Counted from the first letter of the stretch, positions 9,330 through 18,792 are shown. The stretch: 64,000 nt of DNA from Verrucomicrobiales bacterium (GCA_029233965.1 JARGOP010000004.1:41218-105217); one strand, 5' to 3'. Notes: generated from the sequence alone by a model not told the origin. Translations and numbers: made by a program.

Positions 9330-10304
9330 ATGGAGAGCAAGGTTGAGACCGGGAAACGGACGGTTCACGAAGCGGAGGAAATCACGGCACTGATGCCTTC
9401 CATCTGGGAGGCGGAGCATGAACAACTTGATCCGGGTTCCTTCGAGGCACGCTACCGTTTTGCTTTCTCGCCGGAAGCCCTCGTCTACGAGGAAACCTTC
9501 GAAACGAGGGAGCGGGTCGTCGGGGCTCTCGCGAAGGAGTTCGTCGCCTTTGCTTTCGCCTGTCCCTCAGCCCGGGAAGGCGGACGCTGGTGGGGACGTG
9601 AACACCCCGCGAACGGGATTCCGTTCGGAAATGGGGGCACCGAACTCGACCTCGTCCTCCCTGGGAATCATCGCAAGAGTGTTGTCGTCTTTGAGCGGAA
9701 ACGATTTCAGAATCTCTTCACCGATCTCGCGGGATATGATCCTGATTTCCTCAATCAGCAGTCCGTGTTCCTCCAGTCTGCGGATACGGACGGGGAGAGC
9801 TTTCGCAACCGTCTCGACCGGGAGATTCTCAAAGCCGAGCAATCATCCGAAGGAGTACCATCCGACCAATTCTCCGAAAACCTCGCCGGAATTCTCATTG
9901 ATTCCATGCTTCACTCCCGGGACTCGCGCCCGACTCACGGCCGAACCGGGGCCCTTGTGCGGCGGGCGGTGTCTCTCGCGGAGGATCACGCCTTCCGGCT
10001 CTCCATGGCGGGTCTCTGCCGGGAACTGCGCTGCGGGAAGCGGACTCTCGAGTATGCCTTTCGCGACCAGCTCGATCTTTCGCCCTCGGACTATCTCCGG
10101 GCCCGACGCTTCGACACTGCACGCAAAATCCTCCTCGCGACCGATCCGGATGAGGCCACGGTAAAGGAGGTGGCCGAACGGCTCGGGTTTCAGGCGCTGG
10201 GGCGCTTCGCCTCACAATACCGTCACCAGTTCGGGGAATACCCCGCTGAAACGCTGCGGCGCCTGGAGCGGACCCGCGTTGAGCCAATCCCATGGCGGGC
10301 GTGA
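9330..10304 (+). CDS. AraC-family transcriptional regulator
   Basis: The start was set at ATG 9330 (MESKVETGKR), giving 324 residues; the ORF-track start at 9282 adds unsupported residues. The C-terminal 90 residues form the double helix-turn-helix of AraC regulators. Helix-turn-helix 1 is around LSMAGLCRELRCGKRTLEYAF, followed by DLSPSDYLRARRFDTARKIL, and helix-turn-helix 2 is around ATVKEVAERLGFQALGRFASQY with a terminal FGEYPAETL. The N-terminal half is a sensor domain of unknown ligand; the overall layout resembles EutR-like regulators. It lies upstream of a beta-helix gene on the same strand, so a local glycan-related target is possible but not shown. Confidence 0.8.
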   Translation: MESKVETGKRTVHEAEEITALMPSIWEAEHEQLDPGSFEARYRFAFSPEALVYEETFETRERVVGALAKEFVAFAFACPSAREGGRWWGREHPANGIPFGNGGTELDLVLPGNHRKSVVVFERKRFQNLFTDLAGYDPDFLNQQSVFLQSADTDGESFRNRLDREILKAEQSSEGVPSDQFSENLAGILIDSMLHSRDSRPTHGRTGALVRRAVSLAEDHAFRLSMAGLCRELRCGKRTLEYAFRDQLDLSPSDYLRARRFDTARKILLATDPDEATVKEVAERLGFQALGRFASQYRHQFGEYPAETLRRLERTRVEPIPWRA

Positions 10305-10473
10305 GGGCAGTTCACTCCGCTACGATCAAGTTTTTCGAAGGGCCGACCCGGTATTCCCGACACCTTTCTCCCCTGTTCCAGAGACGCGGCATGAACTCGT
10401 TTTCGCGGCTCTCAGACAACACGATTACGCTATTGTCAGGATAGTCCGCAGACTCAGGATGAGGGTTCTTCAG

Positions 10474-11781
10474 ATGACTTATTCCCTACCCCTCATGATT
10501 GCTCACCGAAAGGTGGTCTCTGCACCGGTTTTCTTCATCGTGGCGACTGTTTTCTCCGTCTTTTCGTCTCTGCAACGATGCCCGGCAGCTGATGAGTCGG
10601 CGAAAGATGTTCCCATCCGCGTCACCGCCGAAGGAGAGGGACCCTTCGCGGGAGCCACCGGCACAGTGATCGAGGCCGCCGCGAGGGAGGCACACCGACG
10701 GGGAGGAGGCGTGGTCCACATCGCGCCGGGAACCTACACGCTACATCGTGAGATCGACTTGTCGGGACTTCGCGGCGTTCGAATTATTGGCACCGGGAAA
10801 GTTGTCCTGCAGGCCGCGAAGCAGGAATCATCCGCCATCACTGCGGAAGCTTCCGAAGGTGACATGGTTCTCTCCGTGGATGCGGTGGAGCGTTTTCCCG
10901 AGGGAACGACGATCGAGATCCACAGTCCCGGTCGCCGGGGCACGAAACCCTCGGGGGAGCCCTATCAGGTTCCCTACATCATGGCCCGGGTTGCGGGCCA
11001 TGAGGACGGTGCCCTCCGGCTCGCCGAACCGCTCAAGTATCCGGCACCGGCCGGGGCCACTGTGATCCCGGTTTTCAACGGCGTGGTCATTCGGGGCGAA
11101 GCCTCCGACCTGCTCCTCTCCGATCTCACGATCGACATGAACCGGGATCACTGGCCCGTTGTGCCGCTGAATCATGTCTATCACTGTGGCGTATTCGCCG
11201 CCGGTCCCTACAGCTACGAAAAGGGGCCGACCGGTCCGCCGGTGAAGGATCTTCGCATCGTGAGATGCACGGTGCGCAACTCTCACTATCGCGGCATCGT
11301 TCTCTACAGCACGGTCCATACCAGCATCGTGGACTGCCGGATCGAGAATACCGATGCCGAGGGAATCGTCTTCGACCACTTCTGCCAACACGGGGAGGCA
11401 GTCGGAAACACGTTGGTGAACTGCCAAAACATTGAGCTGAATGACGCCTCTGATTGTGTCATCGCCTACAACCGCATCGAGAAGCCCGATGTCGGTATCA
11501 TTGTCTGGCAATGGTGCACCCAGCCCGGCCTGAACGAACGCAATCTTCTCATCGGCAATGAGATCATCGAGCCCGGGGGAGAAGGTATTTCGCTCAAGTC
11601 CGGAGCGGACGACAACCTCGTCTCCGGAAACACCATCGAGAACAGCGGCGGCGCCGGGATTGTGGTGCGGGGTAATGCGAACCTCATCCTCGGCAACCGG
11701 CTTTCCGGTACCGGGGGAACGCCTCTCGTTCTGGAGGGCGAAGGAAACTTCGAACGGGACAACATTTCGCCGAAACCGTGA
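10474..11781 (+). CDS. Secreted right-handed parallel beta-helix (pectate-lyase-fold) protein
   Basis: The start is probably ATG 10474 (MTYSLPLMIAHRKVV) or ATG 10495; both give a hydrophobic leader (APVFFIVATVFSVFSSL). The mature protein begins with the family's usual opening, GTVIEAAAREAHRRGGGVVHIAPGTYTL. It continues with short rungs such as VKDLRIVRCTVRNSHYRGIVLY, SIVDCRIENTDAEGIVF, NLVSGNTIENSGGAGIVV and NLILGNRLSGTGG. It is about 435 residues. Such proteins are polysaccharide lyases, epimerases or glycosidases; no catalytic set is clear enough to choose between them. It is the third beta-helix gene in 10 kb. Confidence 0.75.
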   Translation: MTYSLPLMIAHRKVVSAPVFFIVATVFSVFSSLQRCPAADESAKDVPIRVTAEGEGPFAGATGTVIEAAAREAHRRGGGVVHIAPGTYTLHREIDLSGLRGVRIIGTGKVVLQAAKQESSAITAEASEGDMVLSVDAVERFPEGTTIEIHSPGRRGTKPSGEPYQVPYIMARVAGHEDGALRLAEPLKYPAPAGATVIPVFNGVVIRGEASDLLLSDLTIDMNRDHWPVVPLNHVYHCGVFAAGPYSYEKGPTGPPVKDLRIVRCTVRNSHYRGIVLYSTVHTSIVDCRIENTDAEGIVFDHFCQHGEAVGNTLVNCQNIELNDASDCVIAYNRIEKPDVGIIVWQWCTQPGLNERNLLIGNEIIEPGGEGISLKSGADDNLVSGNTIENSGGAGIVVRGNANLILGNRLSGTGGTPLVLEGEGNFERDNISPKP

Positions 11782-11866
11782 CCGCCTCCCGTCACTGGCG
11801 AGCAGATCTTGACCCCCACTGACCGTCCCTCTACGCTGCGGTTCCACCTCGTTTCACTCCCTCGTC

Positions 11867-12769
11867 ATGCTTTCCCGATCCGTCCTTTCCAGACGCCGTG
11901 CCCTTCTTCGCGGGGGTGCGCTCCTCCTCGGAGGTCCCATCGCAGGACAGTCTCTTTCCGCCGCCGATGGGGGCAGTCCCGTCCTGCGTTTCGGAGCGGT
12001 GACGGACGTGCACTATGCTGACAAAGAAGCCAGAGGCACCCGCCACTACCGCGAATCGACCGGAAAACTGGGCGCAGCTCTGCGTTATCTTGAATCGCGG
12101 CAACCCCGCTTCGTCGTCGAACTGGGCGACCTCATCGACCGGACCGAGAGTGTCGAGGACGAGATCTCCTTCCTCCGGCGAATCGAAGAAGTCTACAGCT
12201 CCGTATCCTGTGACCGGCACTATGTGTTTGGCAACCACTGTATCGACACGCTGACCAAAGACGAGTTTCTTGAGAACAGCGGAGCAGTCGCGCCGCACTA
12301 CTCATTCGATGAAGGACCGTTTCATTTCGTTGTCCTCGACTCCTGCTATCGCTCTGACGGAACACCCTACGGTCGCAACAACGCCGACTGGAAGGACTGC
12401 AATATCCCCGGGGAACAGATCGACTGGCTCACCGCCGATCTCAAGCAGACGAGCCGGCCCACGATAGTCTTTGCCCACCAGCGACTCGACGGGGAGGGCG
12501 CCCACTTTGTCAACAATGCAGCGGAAGTCCGTCATGTGCTCGCGGAATCCGGCAAGGTCCTCGCCGTCCTGCAGGGGCACAGCCACAAGAACGAATATCA
12601 CGAGGTCGACGGCATCCACTTCTGCACTCTTGTCGCAGTCGTCGAAGGAAGCGGCACAGAGCAGAACGGTGCTTCGCTGGTTTCTCTCTACGAAGACGGC
12701 TCGATTCGCATTGAGGGTTTCCTTCGCCAGCAGGATCATGAGTTCGCCGCGCCGACCCCGGCCGCCTGA
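11867..12769 (+). CDS. Tat-exported calcineurin-like metallophosphoesterase
   Basis: The 300-residue protein begins with a twin-arginine-type leader (SRRRALLRGGALLLGG, cleavage near LSAA). The five metallophosphoesterase blocks are present: DVHY near 46-49 (D-x-H), GDLID (G-D), GNHC (G-N-H), a lone histidine in FAHQRL, and QGHSHKN (G-H-x-H). These bind two metal ions in the family. It is probably a periplasmic phosphomonoesterase or phosphodiesterase; the substrate cannot be told. It stands alone, with the beta-helix gene ending 85 bp upstream. Confidence 0.8.
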   Translation: MLSRSVLSRRRALLRGGALLLGGPIAGQSLSAADGGSPVLRFGAVTDVHYADKEARGTRHYRESTGKLGAALRYLESRQPRFVVELGDLIDRTESVEDEISFLRRIEEVYSSVSCDRHYVFGNHCIDTLTKDEFLENSGAVAPHYSFDEGPFHFVVLDSCYRSDGTPYGRNNADWKDCNIPGEQIDWLTADLKQTSRPTIVFAHQRLDGEGAHFVNNAAEVRHVLAESGKVLAVLQGHSHKNEYHEVDGIHFCTLVAVVEGSGTEQNGASLVSLYEDGSIRIEGFLRQQDHEFAAPTPAA

Positions 12770-12907
12770 GCGATAGGTCATTCCGTTTTCCACTGACAAG
12801 AGCGAGGTAGTCGGAATATTGGGATCAGCCCCGAACGCTGGAAGTACCTCTTCTCTATTCCGGAGTTGTCTCCAGCCCTTTGCCTTTTTCAACCGCCCCT
12901 CGCGGAA

Positions 12908-13801
12908 TCATCGGCCGGGCGCGACGGAAGCGGCTTCGAGCAGCTCCTTCACAAGCGGATTCGGAAAGCGACGGGACGGGGTGATGGCATAGAATGACTC
13001 CCGGATGTCCGGAAAACGGTAACGCTCCACGAGTTGGCCGCGTTCAAGCTCCCCCTTCACGACGACGGGGGGAACGAGCGCGAGTCCGTTGCTTTCGCGC
13101 GTGAGAAGACGCAACATCGCCATGTCATCGACCTCGGCGGCGATGAGAGGCTGTACGCCGAGACTTTCGAGAACAAGATCAAAGGCAGCCCGGATGTTGC
13201 TGTCGAGCGAGGGAAGGAGCAGGGGCACGGACCGCAGGTCATCGGGAAATTGAAAGGGTGCATCCACCTCGGGCGCTCTTCCAACGAGGCTCACCGGTTG
13301 CTCGTCGAGCAAGTGGCTGTGCCAGTCGGACTCAGCATCGCGACGAACCGGAAGGTTCGAAAGAACGACATCAAGCGTGTGCGCACGAAGACGACTGAGG
13401 AGATCGCGGAGATTCCCTGAACTGAAAACCAACTCGACATCGCTCCGGTCGAGGAAAGGCTTGAGACAGGCGACCTGAAAATTGCGGGAGAGCGTCGAAA
13501 CCGCGCCGACCCGGATCACCTGCTTGCGGCTGCCGGTCCGGTCACTCATGATATTGACCAGTTCATCCCCCGTCCGAAAGATCGTCTCCGCGTAGTCCAG
13601 CGCGATGCGACCCGCCTCCGTGAGGACGAGGGTCTTGTGTTCGCGTCGGAATAGCTCCTGCCCGAGATTTTCCTCCAACTGCTTGAGCTGGACACTGACG
13701 GAGGATTGGGAAACGCCAAGTCGCGCCGCCGCACCCGTCAAGGTGCCGTCATGAGCAATGGCGCGGAAATACCGGAGGTGATGATAATTCAGGTAGGACA
13801 T
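12908..13801 (-). CDS. LysR-type regulator, NhaR-like
   Basis: ATG 13801 (MSYLNYHHLRYFRAIAHDGT) was chosen; the track starts at an upstream TTG. The N-terminal winged helix-turn-helix (GTLTGAAARLGVSQSSVSVQLKQLEENLG) is typical of LysR regulators, and the LNYHHLRYF opening is characteristic of NhaR-type members. The C-terminal periplasmic-binding-like effector domain follows. NhaR controls Na+/H+ antiporter genes in enterobacteria, but no antiporter is seen here, so the name indicates similarity only. The 274-bp region upstream, toward the MFS pseudogene, is AT-rich near 13805-13860 and should hold its promoter. Confidence 0.8.
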   Translation of the reverse strand: MSYLNYHHLRYFRAIAHDGTLTGAAARLGVSQSSVSVQLKQLEENLGQELFRREHKTLVLTEAGRIALDYAETIFRTGDELVNIMSDRTGSRKQVIRVGAVSTLSRNFQVACLKPFLDRSDVELVFSSGNLRDLLSRLRAHTLDVVLSNLPVRRDAESDWHSHLLDEQPVSLVGRAPEVDAPFQFPDDLRSVPLLLPSLDSNIRAAFDLVLESLGVQPLIAAEVDDMAMLRLLTRESNGLALVPPVVVKGELERGQLVERYRFPDIRESFYAITPSRRFPNPLVKELLEAASVAPGR

Positions 13802-14075
13802 TCTCAATTCTATTTTTCAGAACAGGAAAATGCAAAAGTTATATTTTAATGAATTCAGATCACGGGAAGTTTCTTCTCATGACGATTCCAGAAACGCTTG
13901 AACCCAATACTTTGAATGCCGTGGAAGATCCTGCCACTCTCCAACGCCTCGCTCGAGTCGGCCGCGCTCAACGCCGCACCGGAAGTTCCCGGTCTCAAAG
14001 AATTCCGCAAATGGTTCGCAGCAACACCCTCCTGTAACAGAGTGCCTTCTCCCTTCGCGGCAAAATTAAACAGAC

Positions 14076-15494
14076 TCAATCGGCCCGCCCCAGGTCATGC
14101 TCGATCTGCTCCAGCGCGCGTCCCCTCGTCTCAGGGACCGCTATTTTTACCCAGAGAAGTTGCAGGACCATCATGAAGCAGAAAAAGCCGAAGACCCGGG
14201 CCGGGGCGAAGGCCGTCACCATCGATGGGAAGAACAGAGTCAGCAGCGCGGCGAAGCTCCAGTGGGTAAAACTGCCGAGCGACTGACCCCGGGCTCGATG
14301 GAGATTCGGGAAAATTTCCGAAATGAAAACCCAGATCACCGCACCCTGACCCACTGCATGAGTGGCGATGAAGGCAAAAATAGAGGCGGGCACGATCGCG
14401 AAATTTTCCGTCTGAAAGGCCCAGGCGCAGAGACCCAGTGAGGCAATGTAGCCGAACGAGCCGATGTAAAGCAGAGTCCGCCGCCCGAGCCGGTCGATAA
14501 GCCGGAGACCAACGAAGGTGAAGATCAAATTCGTCACCCCGATACCGACAGACTGCAGCAGGGCGGCTCGGGCCTCGAGGCCGGTCAGCTCGAAAATGCG
14601 CGGGGCGAAATAGAGAATGGCGTTGATGCCGGAAAGCTGGTTGAAAAAGGCAATCAGGAAGGCCAGCGAAATCGGCGTTTTGAGGCGGGCGGTCCAGAAG
14701 CCGCCGGTGTTGGCCGCTTCCCCGGCGACGCCGGCGATTTCCTCCGCCCTCGCCTCGATCTCTATCTCATCTGCGTTCGGATCGATGAGCCGCAGCACCG
14801 CCTTCCCCGCTTCTCTATCGTCCCTGCGGCCGATGAGCCAGCGCGGACTTTCCGGGAGACCGAAGCACATCAGGCTGTAGATCAGGGCCGGAATCGCTTC
14901 GACCCCGAGCATCCAGCGCCAGGCGTTTTCACCAATGCCGCCGAGGAGAGCGTTCGACCCGAAAGCGACAAGGATGCAGAAGACGATATTGAACTGGAAC
15001 ATGCCGCCAAGGCGACCACGCTTCTCCGCCGGTGCGATCTCTGCAATGAATAGAGGCGCCGCCACCGTAGAGATCCCCACGCCCAGCCCGCCGATAAACC
15101 GTGCGAACATGAAGGAGACCGGATCCGTCGCCAGCGCCGACCACAGAGCGGAGGCAAGATAAAGAATCCCGATCCAGAGCAGGATCGTTTTCCGCCCGAA
15201 ACGATCGGTCGGCTATGCCCCGATGAGGGAACCGAGCACCGTTCCCCAGAGCGCGGCGCTCATAGCCAGTCCATGCAGAGCCGGGCTCAGGGACCACAGT
15301 TCCTGGATGGTCTGCTCCGCCCCTGAGATGACCACGGTATCGAAGCCAAAAAGGAACCCGGCAAGGACGGCGGTGAGAGACCAGAGGAAGAGTCTGCGAT
15401 TCACTTTCTGAATTTTCCGAGCATGAACATTCATGAGCCGGGTGACAATAGATTTGATTTTGAGCTTCTTGCGAGGATGGAATTTCGCAGTCAT
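14076..15494 (-). pseudogene. MFS sugar porter interrupted by an in-frame amber codon
   Basis: The minus strand encodes a full-length 12-helix sugar porter of 472 codons, broken only by TAG at 15215-15213. Before the stop are the N-terminal helices (SLTAVLAGFLFGFDTVVISG) ending GSLIGA. Directly after it, in the same frame, comes PTDRFGRKTILLW, the canonical A-motif region. Later family signatures PESPRWLIGR and PETRGRALEQIEHDL are intact. In relatives the interrupted position is often Trp, so TGG to TAG is the simplest change. The track shows it as two ORFs (15213-15494 and 14076-15110). Otherwise intact, which points to a recent mutation or a base-call error. Confidence 0.75.
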
Positions 15495-15570
15495 CCCCCC
15501 CGAAAGTCTGACCCGGAATCAGGACTTCAGCTGATCGAGGAAGAAATGAGACCGGGTTTTATCCGCCCTC

Positions 15571-16101
15571 TCAACCGGAACCGGAATCGGCAGGTGGCGC
15601 CTCCCCCCGTTTTTTCCCGACACGGCCCACGCTCGAAATCCCGCGGCCTGTTTTGCGAAGCATCTCATACGGGAAGGCCGTCATGCGGCGCATCCCCATG
15701 CTGAGGCCCCCGGTGCCGAAGATGCTGTTGCGCACCGAGGCAAAGACCTCATCCCGGATCTCCGATTCGCTGACGGTGCCTGCTTCTTCGATCAGAGAGA
15801 GCCGGTGCCAGGCGTAGAGTCCCGTCACGGCGGAAAAGATCACCGTGAGCAGCTTTCTCAATCCCACCTTTTCCACGACAAGAATCGCCGGAATCTGTGC
15901 CATTTGCGCGATCGGGGCAAAGCTGGCGAGGAGACCAATCACAAAATTGCTCGCTCCGAGCGCGAGAGCCATGCCGGGAAGGAGAGCGCCGGTCACGAGC
16001 AGGACCATGGAGTGGGAGGTGAGGGCCTCCCAGGTGAGAACCTTGAGCCCCTTCTCTACGTCTTCCTCCGTCAGTTCTGTTGTCGGGGTGTACCATGCCA
16101 T
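15571..16101 (-). pseudogene. MFS transporter remnant with large internal deletion
   Basis: The ORF starts normally (MAWYTPTTELTEEDVEKGL), and its first 80 residues contain two MFS helices and the loop VVEKVGLRKLL. After GLYAWHRLS it jumps to a typical C-terminal cytosolic tail (SESEIRDEVFASVRNSIFGTGGLSMGMRRM). Relatives of this family are about 450-500 residues, so roughly 300 central residues, including most helices, are missing without loss of frame. It cannot be a working transporter. It lies 76 bp upstream of the sugar-porter pseudogene on the same strand, so both transporters in this small block are dead. Confidence 0.6.
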
Positions 16102-16268
16102 ACGCCTATCCCGCGCAGAAAAGGTACCAGACTCGCCGAAAGCCTTCGATTCGGCTTTCGCAGGGACTCGCTCAAGTCCTGATCACCGCGCCACCCGGTG
16201 ATGAATCGGGAATGGCAGCATCCACAGGGTCAGGAGAAACCACTGCAGCGCCGTCGTCCTGTTTTCCC

Positions 16269-16727
16269 TTACGCCACCCCGGCCCAGGTCAGCAATCTCC
16301 CGGCAGGTTGAAACCCTGTCGTTCGGTCCGCTTCGTTGCCGCCCTTATACAAAATAAAAGCGGGAATCCCCTGGATGCGCTGCGCACTCGAAACGCCCGG
16401 CAGCTTCTCCGTATTCACCTTCGCAAGGATGGCCCGGCCGGATGCCTGCGTCGCCGCTTTCGTAAATTCGGGAGCCATCATCTTGCAGGGACCGCACCAC
16501 TCCGCCCAGAAATCGACGATCACGGGCAGTGGGGATTGAGCAACGAGGTTCGTGAAAATCTCCTCCGAAGACACCTCCACTGGCAGCGCGGGGAATGGCA
16601 GCCCGGCTTTGCAAGTGCCGCAACGCCCGCGCTGACTGAGGCGGGCGAAGGCGATGCGATTGGCGGAGTCGCAGGCGGGGCAGGGCTGAATAATTCCGCG
16701 GGAGTCGGCAGTAAGAGAAGATGTCAT
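16269..16727 (-). CDS. trxC: Thioredoxin 2-type protein with N-terminal zinc ribbon
   Basis: Starting at ATG 16727 (MTSSLTADSRG) gives 152 residues, the usual length for thioredoxin 2. Two CxxC pairs near the N-terminus (CPACDS and CGTCKAG) form the zinc ribbon that separates TrxC from TrxA. The redox site WCGPCK lies within VIVDFWAEWCGPCKMMAPEF, and the cis-proline segment is QGIPAFILYKGG. It acts as a cytosolic disulfide reductase, fed by thioredoxin reductase elsewhere in the genome. The final residues (GRLLTWAGVA) are slightly shortened compared with typical members. Confidence 0.85.
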   Translation of the reverse strand: MTSSLTADSRGIIQPCPACDSANRIAFARLSQRGRCGTCKAGLPFPALPVEVSSEEIFTNLVAQSPLPVIVDFWAEWCGPCKMMAPEFTKAATQASGRAILAKVNTEKLPGVSSAQRIQGIPAFILYKGGNEADRTTGFQPAGRLLTWAGVA

Positions 16728-17037
16728 TCCCTTCAAGGATGCACCTTTCGGGTCCAAACATCCAGAACGCTTCGTCCGAAATATTCTTTCCAACATCAAC
16801 CCCTAATCCCGCCTTCGCAGGCTTGCCTGTCGTCTCCCGACGAGTTCGCCTTGGCACCGGGTTCAGAAAATGCCATGCAGGGACAGGAATCGAGGGAAAA
16901 GTTTGCGAAGACAGGTTCCCTTCCTAAGATAGTGTCGTCATGCTCCGCCTTTTACCCAGCTCCGATCCGGCAATTTCCCATGGCCTCACGCCGGGTTTGG
17001 AGACGGAAGACAAAGACAGGATCCTGCCCACCGCTTC
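16728..17037. other. Intergenic stretch between divergent trxC and patatin genes
   Basis: These 310 bp separate the start of the thioredoxin gene (minus) from the patatin gene (plus), so promoters for both should lie here. The upstream extension of the thioredoxin ORF and the ORF at 16721-16927 were not accepted because their composition is not protein-like. No clear -35/-10 pair, palindrome or RNA was recognised. Confidence 0.4.
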
Positions 17038-17889
17038 ATGAAAAGCATCGGCATCGCACTGGGCGGAGGGGGAGTGAGGGGACTCGCTCACGTGCTCGCG
17101 ATTGAGGTCTTCGATGAGTTTGGCATCGTTCCGAAGGCGATTGCCGGTACCAGCATCGGATCCCTGATCGGTGCTCTCTACGCCTCGGGAAGGTCCGGAA
17201 GAGAAATCCGGGAGGGCGTTCGCGAACATATTATTCTGAAGGAGGATCGATTTCAGGAATTACGGCGAAAGCGGCGGACTCTCTTTCAATGGCTGAAATT
17301 CTTCCGGCCTGCTCCCACTCACGGCGCCATCCTCTCGCCGGACGGATTTCTCCACTACCTCCTCGATCAGCTCGCCGTGGAAACATTCGAAGAACTGAAG
17401 ATTCCCTTCTACGCCGTCGCGACTGACTACGACGCAAGGGAACGCGTCATTTTTGAACAAGGCCCCCTCCTGCCGGCGCTCAAGGCGAGCATGGCAATTC
17501 CGGGGGTCTTCGAGCCGGTCATGCATGAGGGTCGGGTCCTCGTCGATGGAGGAGTCGTCGAGAATTTGCCCCACCCGGTCATCGCCGGGAAATGCGACGC
17601 CGTCATTGCCATCGATGTCATTCCCTCTGCGGTGCCGGGGAACGGGGAACCTCCAAAGATGATCGACTCTCTCCTCGGGACCTTCGATACCATGACCGAA
17701 AGAGCGACCAAAGAAGCGGTAGAGAACTGCCCGCCCGCGATCTACCTGCGGACGAATCCAAAGGGGATCCGCATTCTTGATTTTGACAGAATCGAAGAGG
17801 TCTATGACCAGGCGGCCCCGGCGATGGACGAGTTGCGTCGAAAGCTGGAGCTCCTGCTTGATCGTGGAAGCGAGGGGTCCGATTCATGA
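17038..17889 (+). CDS. Patatin-like phospholipase / lipid acyl hydrolase
   Basis: The 283-residue protein carries all patatin signatures: oxyanion loop GGGGVRG near residues 9-15, nucleophile elbow GTSIGS near 39-44 and catalytic DGG (VLVDGGVVENLP) near 170. The size and the short linker match the bacterial RssA/YchK-like subgroup, which are serine-aspartate dyad lipid hydrolases associated with the cytoplasmic membrane. There is no signal peptide. The C-terminus ends in a coiled helix (AMDELRRKLELLL). The physiological substrate is unknown. The next gene starts 81 bp downstream. Confidence 0.85.
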   Translation: MKSIGIALGGGGVRGLAHVLAIEVFDEFGIVPKAIAGTSIGSLIGALYASGRSGREIREGVREHIILKEDRFQELRRKRRTLFQWLKFFRPAPTHGAILSPDGFLHYLLDQLAVETFEELKIPFYAVATDYDARERVIFEQGPLLPALKASMAIPGVFEPVMHEGRVLVDGGVVENLPHPVIAGKCDAVIAIDVIPSAVPGNGEPPKMIDSLLGTFDTMTERATKEAVENCPPAIYLRTNPKGIRILDFDRIEEVYDQAAPAMDELRRKLELLLDRGSEGSDS

Positions 17890-17970
17890 GAGAACCCGCT
17901 TGCCAGGCAGTCACGGACAAGATCCATTGACCACGGCGGGGCCGGGTGGTGCCCTCCCGGAAAGGTTCAG

Positions 17971-18792
17971 ATGATTCGAAAATTCCTCTCACTGTTGACG
18001 TGTGTGATCGCAGCTGGTTTTGCAGTGGCTGAGGAGGATGCCCCGCGTTCCCTTTCCCCGGAATCGATACGTCGCCTCATGGACGAAATGATTTGGGTGG
18101 AAGGCGGGACTTTCTCAATGGGCTCGGACTCGGTCGATGCCTCTGCCGCCGAAGGCCCCGCCCACAAGGTGACGCTTGCCGGATTTCATATCGGTAAGTT
18201 CGAAGTGAGTCAGGAACTCTTCGGGGAGGTCATGGGCTGGGACCACAGTTACTTTCGGGGAAAGGGGTTTCCCGTAAACAATGTGAGCTGGACCAACATT
18301 CAGCGGTTTATCGAACGATTAAACAAAATGACGGGAAAACACTTCCGGCTCCCGACGGAGGCAGAGTGGGAGTATGCCGCGAAGGGAGGGCAGCTTTCGA
18401 AGGGCTACCAATTCAGCGGTTCAAACAAGATTGATGAGGTTGCCTGGTATGCCGGGAACGGCGAACGACAGCTTCATCCATCGGGGAAGAAGAAACCCAA
18501 CGAACTGGGTTTGTACGACATGACCGGAAATCTGTGGGAGTTTTGTCATGACAATGCCGTGATGCGCCCCTACCCCCGGGGCGAGCGGATCAATCCTCTC
18601 GAAGGCAGTTTTGAGCAACCCTATTCATCACAAGCCAAGATCACACGTGGCGGTGGCTACGAATTTGATGAAGATGAATCCTTCGTTTTTCGCCGGGACG
18701 GAGCGACGCCAAATGTGCGCATGCCCGACATCGGATTCCGGTTGGTAATGGTCGGAAAACCGGATTCGGTTGAACGAAAAGAGCAGGAGTAG
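17971..18792 (+). CDS. Secreted SUMF1 (formylglycine-generating-enzyme-fold) protein lacking active-site cysteines
   Basis: The 273-residue protein has a signal peptide (ending FAVA) and the SUMF1 fold: MIWVEGGTFSMGSDS, the family's FRLPTEAEWEYAAKGG, ELGLYDMTGNLWEFC and the terminal ITRGGGY...DIGFRLV. True sulfatase-activating enzymes carry two cysteines in the C-terminal region around RGGSW. Here that region (TRGGGYEFDEDESFVFRRDG) has none. It is therefore more likely a non-catalytic or differently acting SUMF1 protein than the activator of the sulfatases in this window, which in any case would need a cytosolic or membrane enzyme acting before folding. Confidence 0.8.
   Translation: MIRKFLSLLTCVIAAGFAVAEEDAPRSLSPESIRRLMDEMIWVEGGTFSMGSDSVDASAAEGPAHKVTLAGFHIGKFEVSQELFGEVMGWDHSYFRGKGFPVNNVSWTNIQRFIERLNKMTGKHFRLPTEAEWEYAAKGGQLSKGYQFSGSNKIDEVAWYAGNGERQLHPSGKKKPNELGLYDMTGNLWEFCHDNAVMRPYPRGERINPLEGSFEQPYSSQAKITRGGGYEFDEDESFVFRRDGATPNVRMPDIGFRLVMVGKPDSVERKEQE

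Noticed and set aside
8990-9346. Plus-strand ORF of 118 aa
   Set aside because: No start signal, domain or plausible composition; overlaps the AraC regulator start region.
10828-11847. Minus-strand ORF (339 aa) opposite the 435-residue beta-helix gene
   Set aside because: Antisense shadow; the plus strand has the signal peptide and clear beta-helix rungs.
13849-14176. Short overlapping ORFs between the LysR gene and the MFS pseudogene
   Set aside because: One frame (ALNAAPEVPGLKEFRKWF) looked briefly protein-like, but no family or complete gene could be built.
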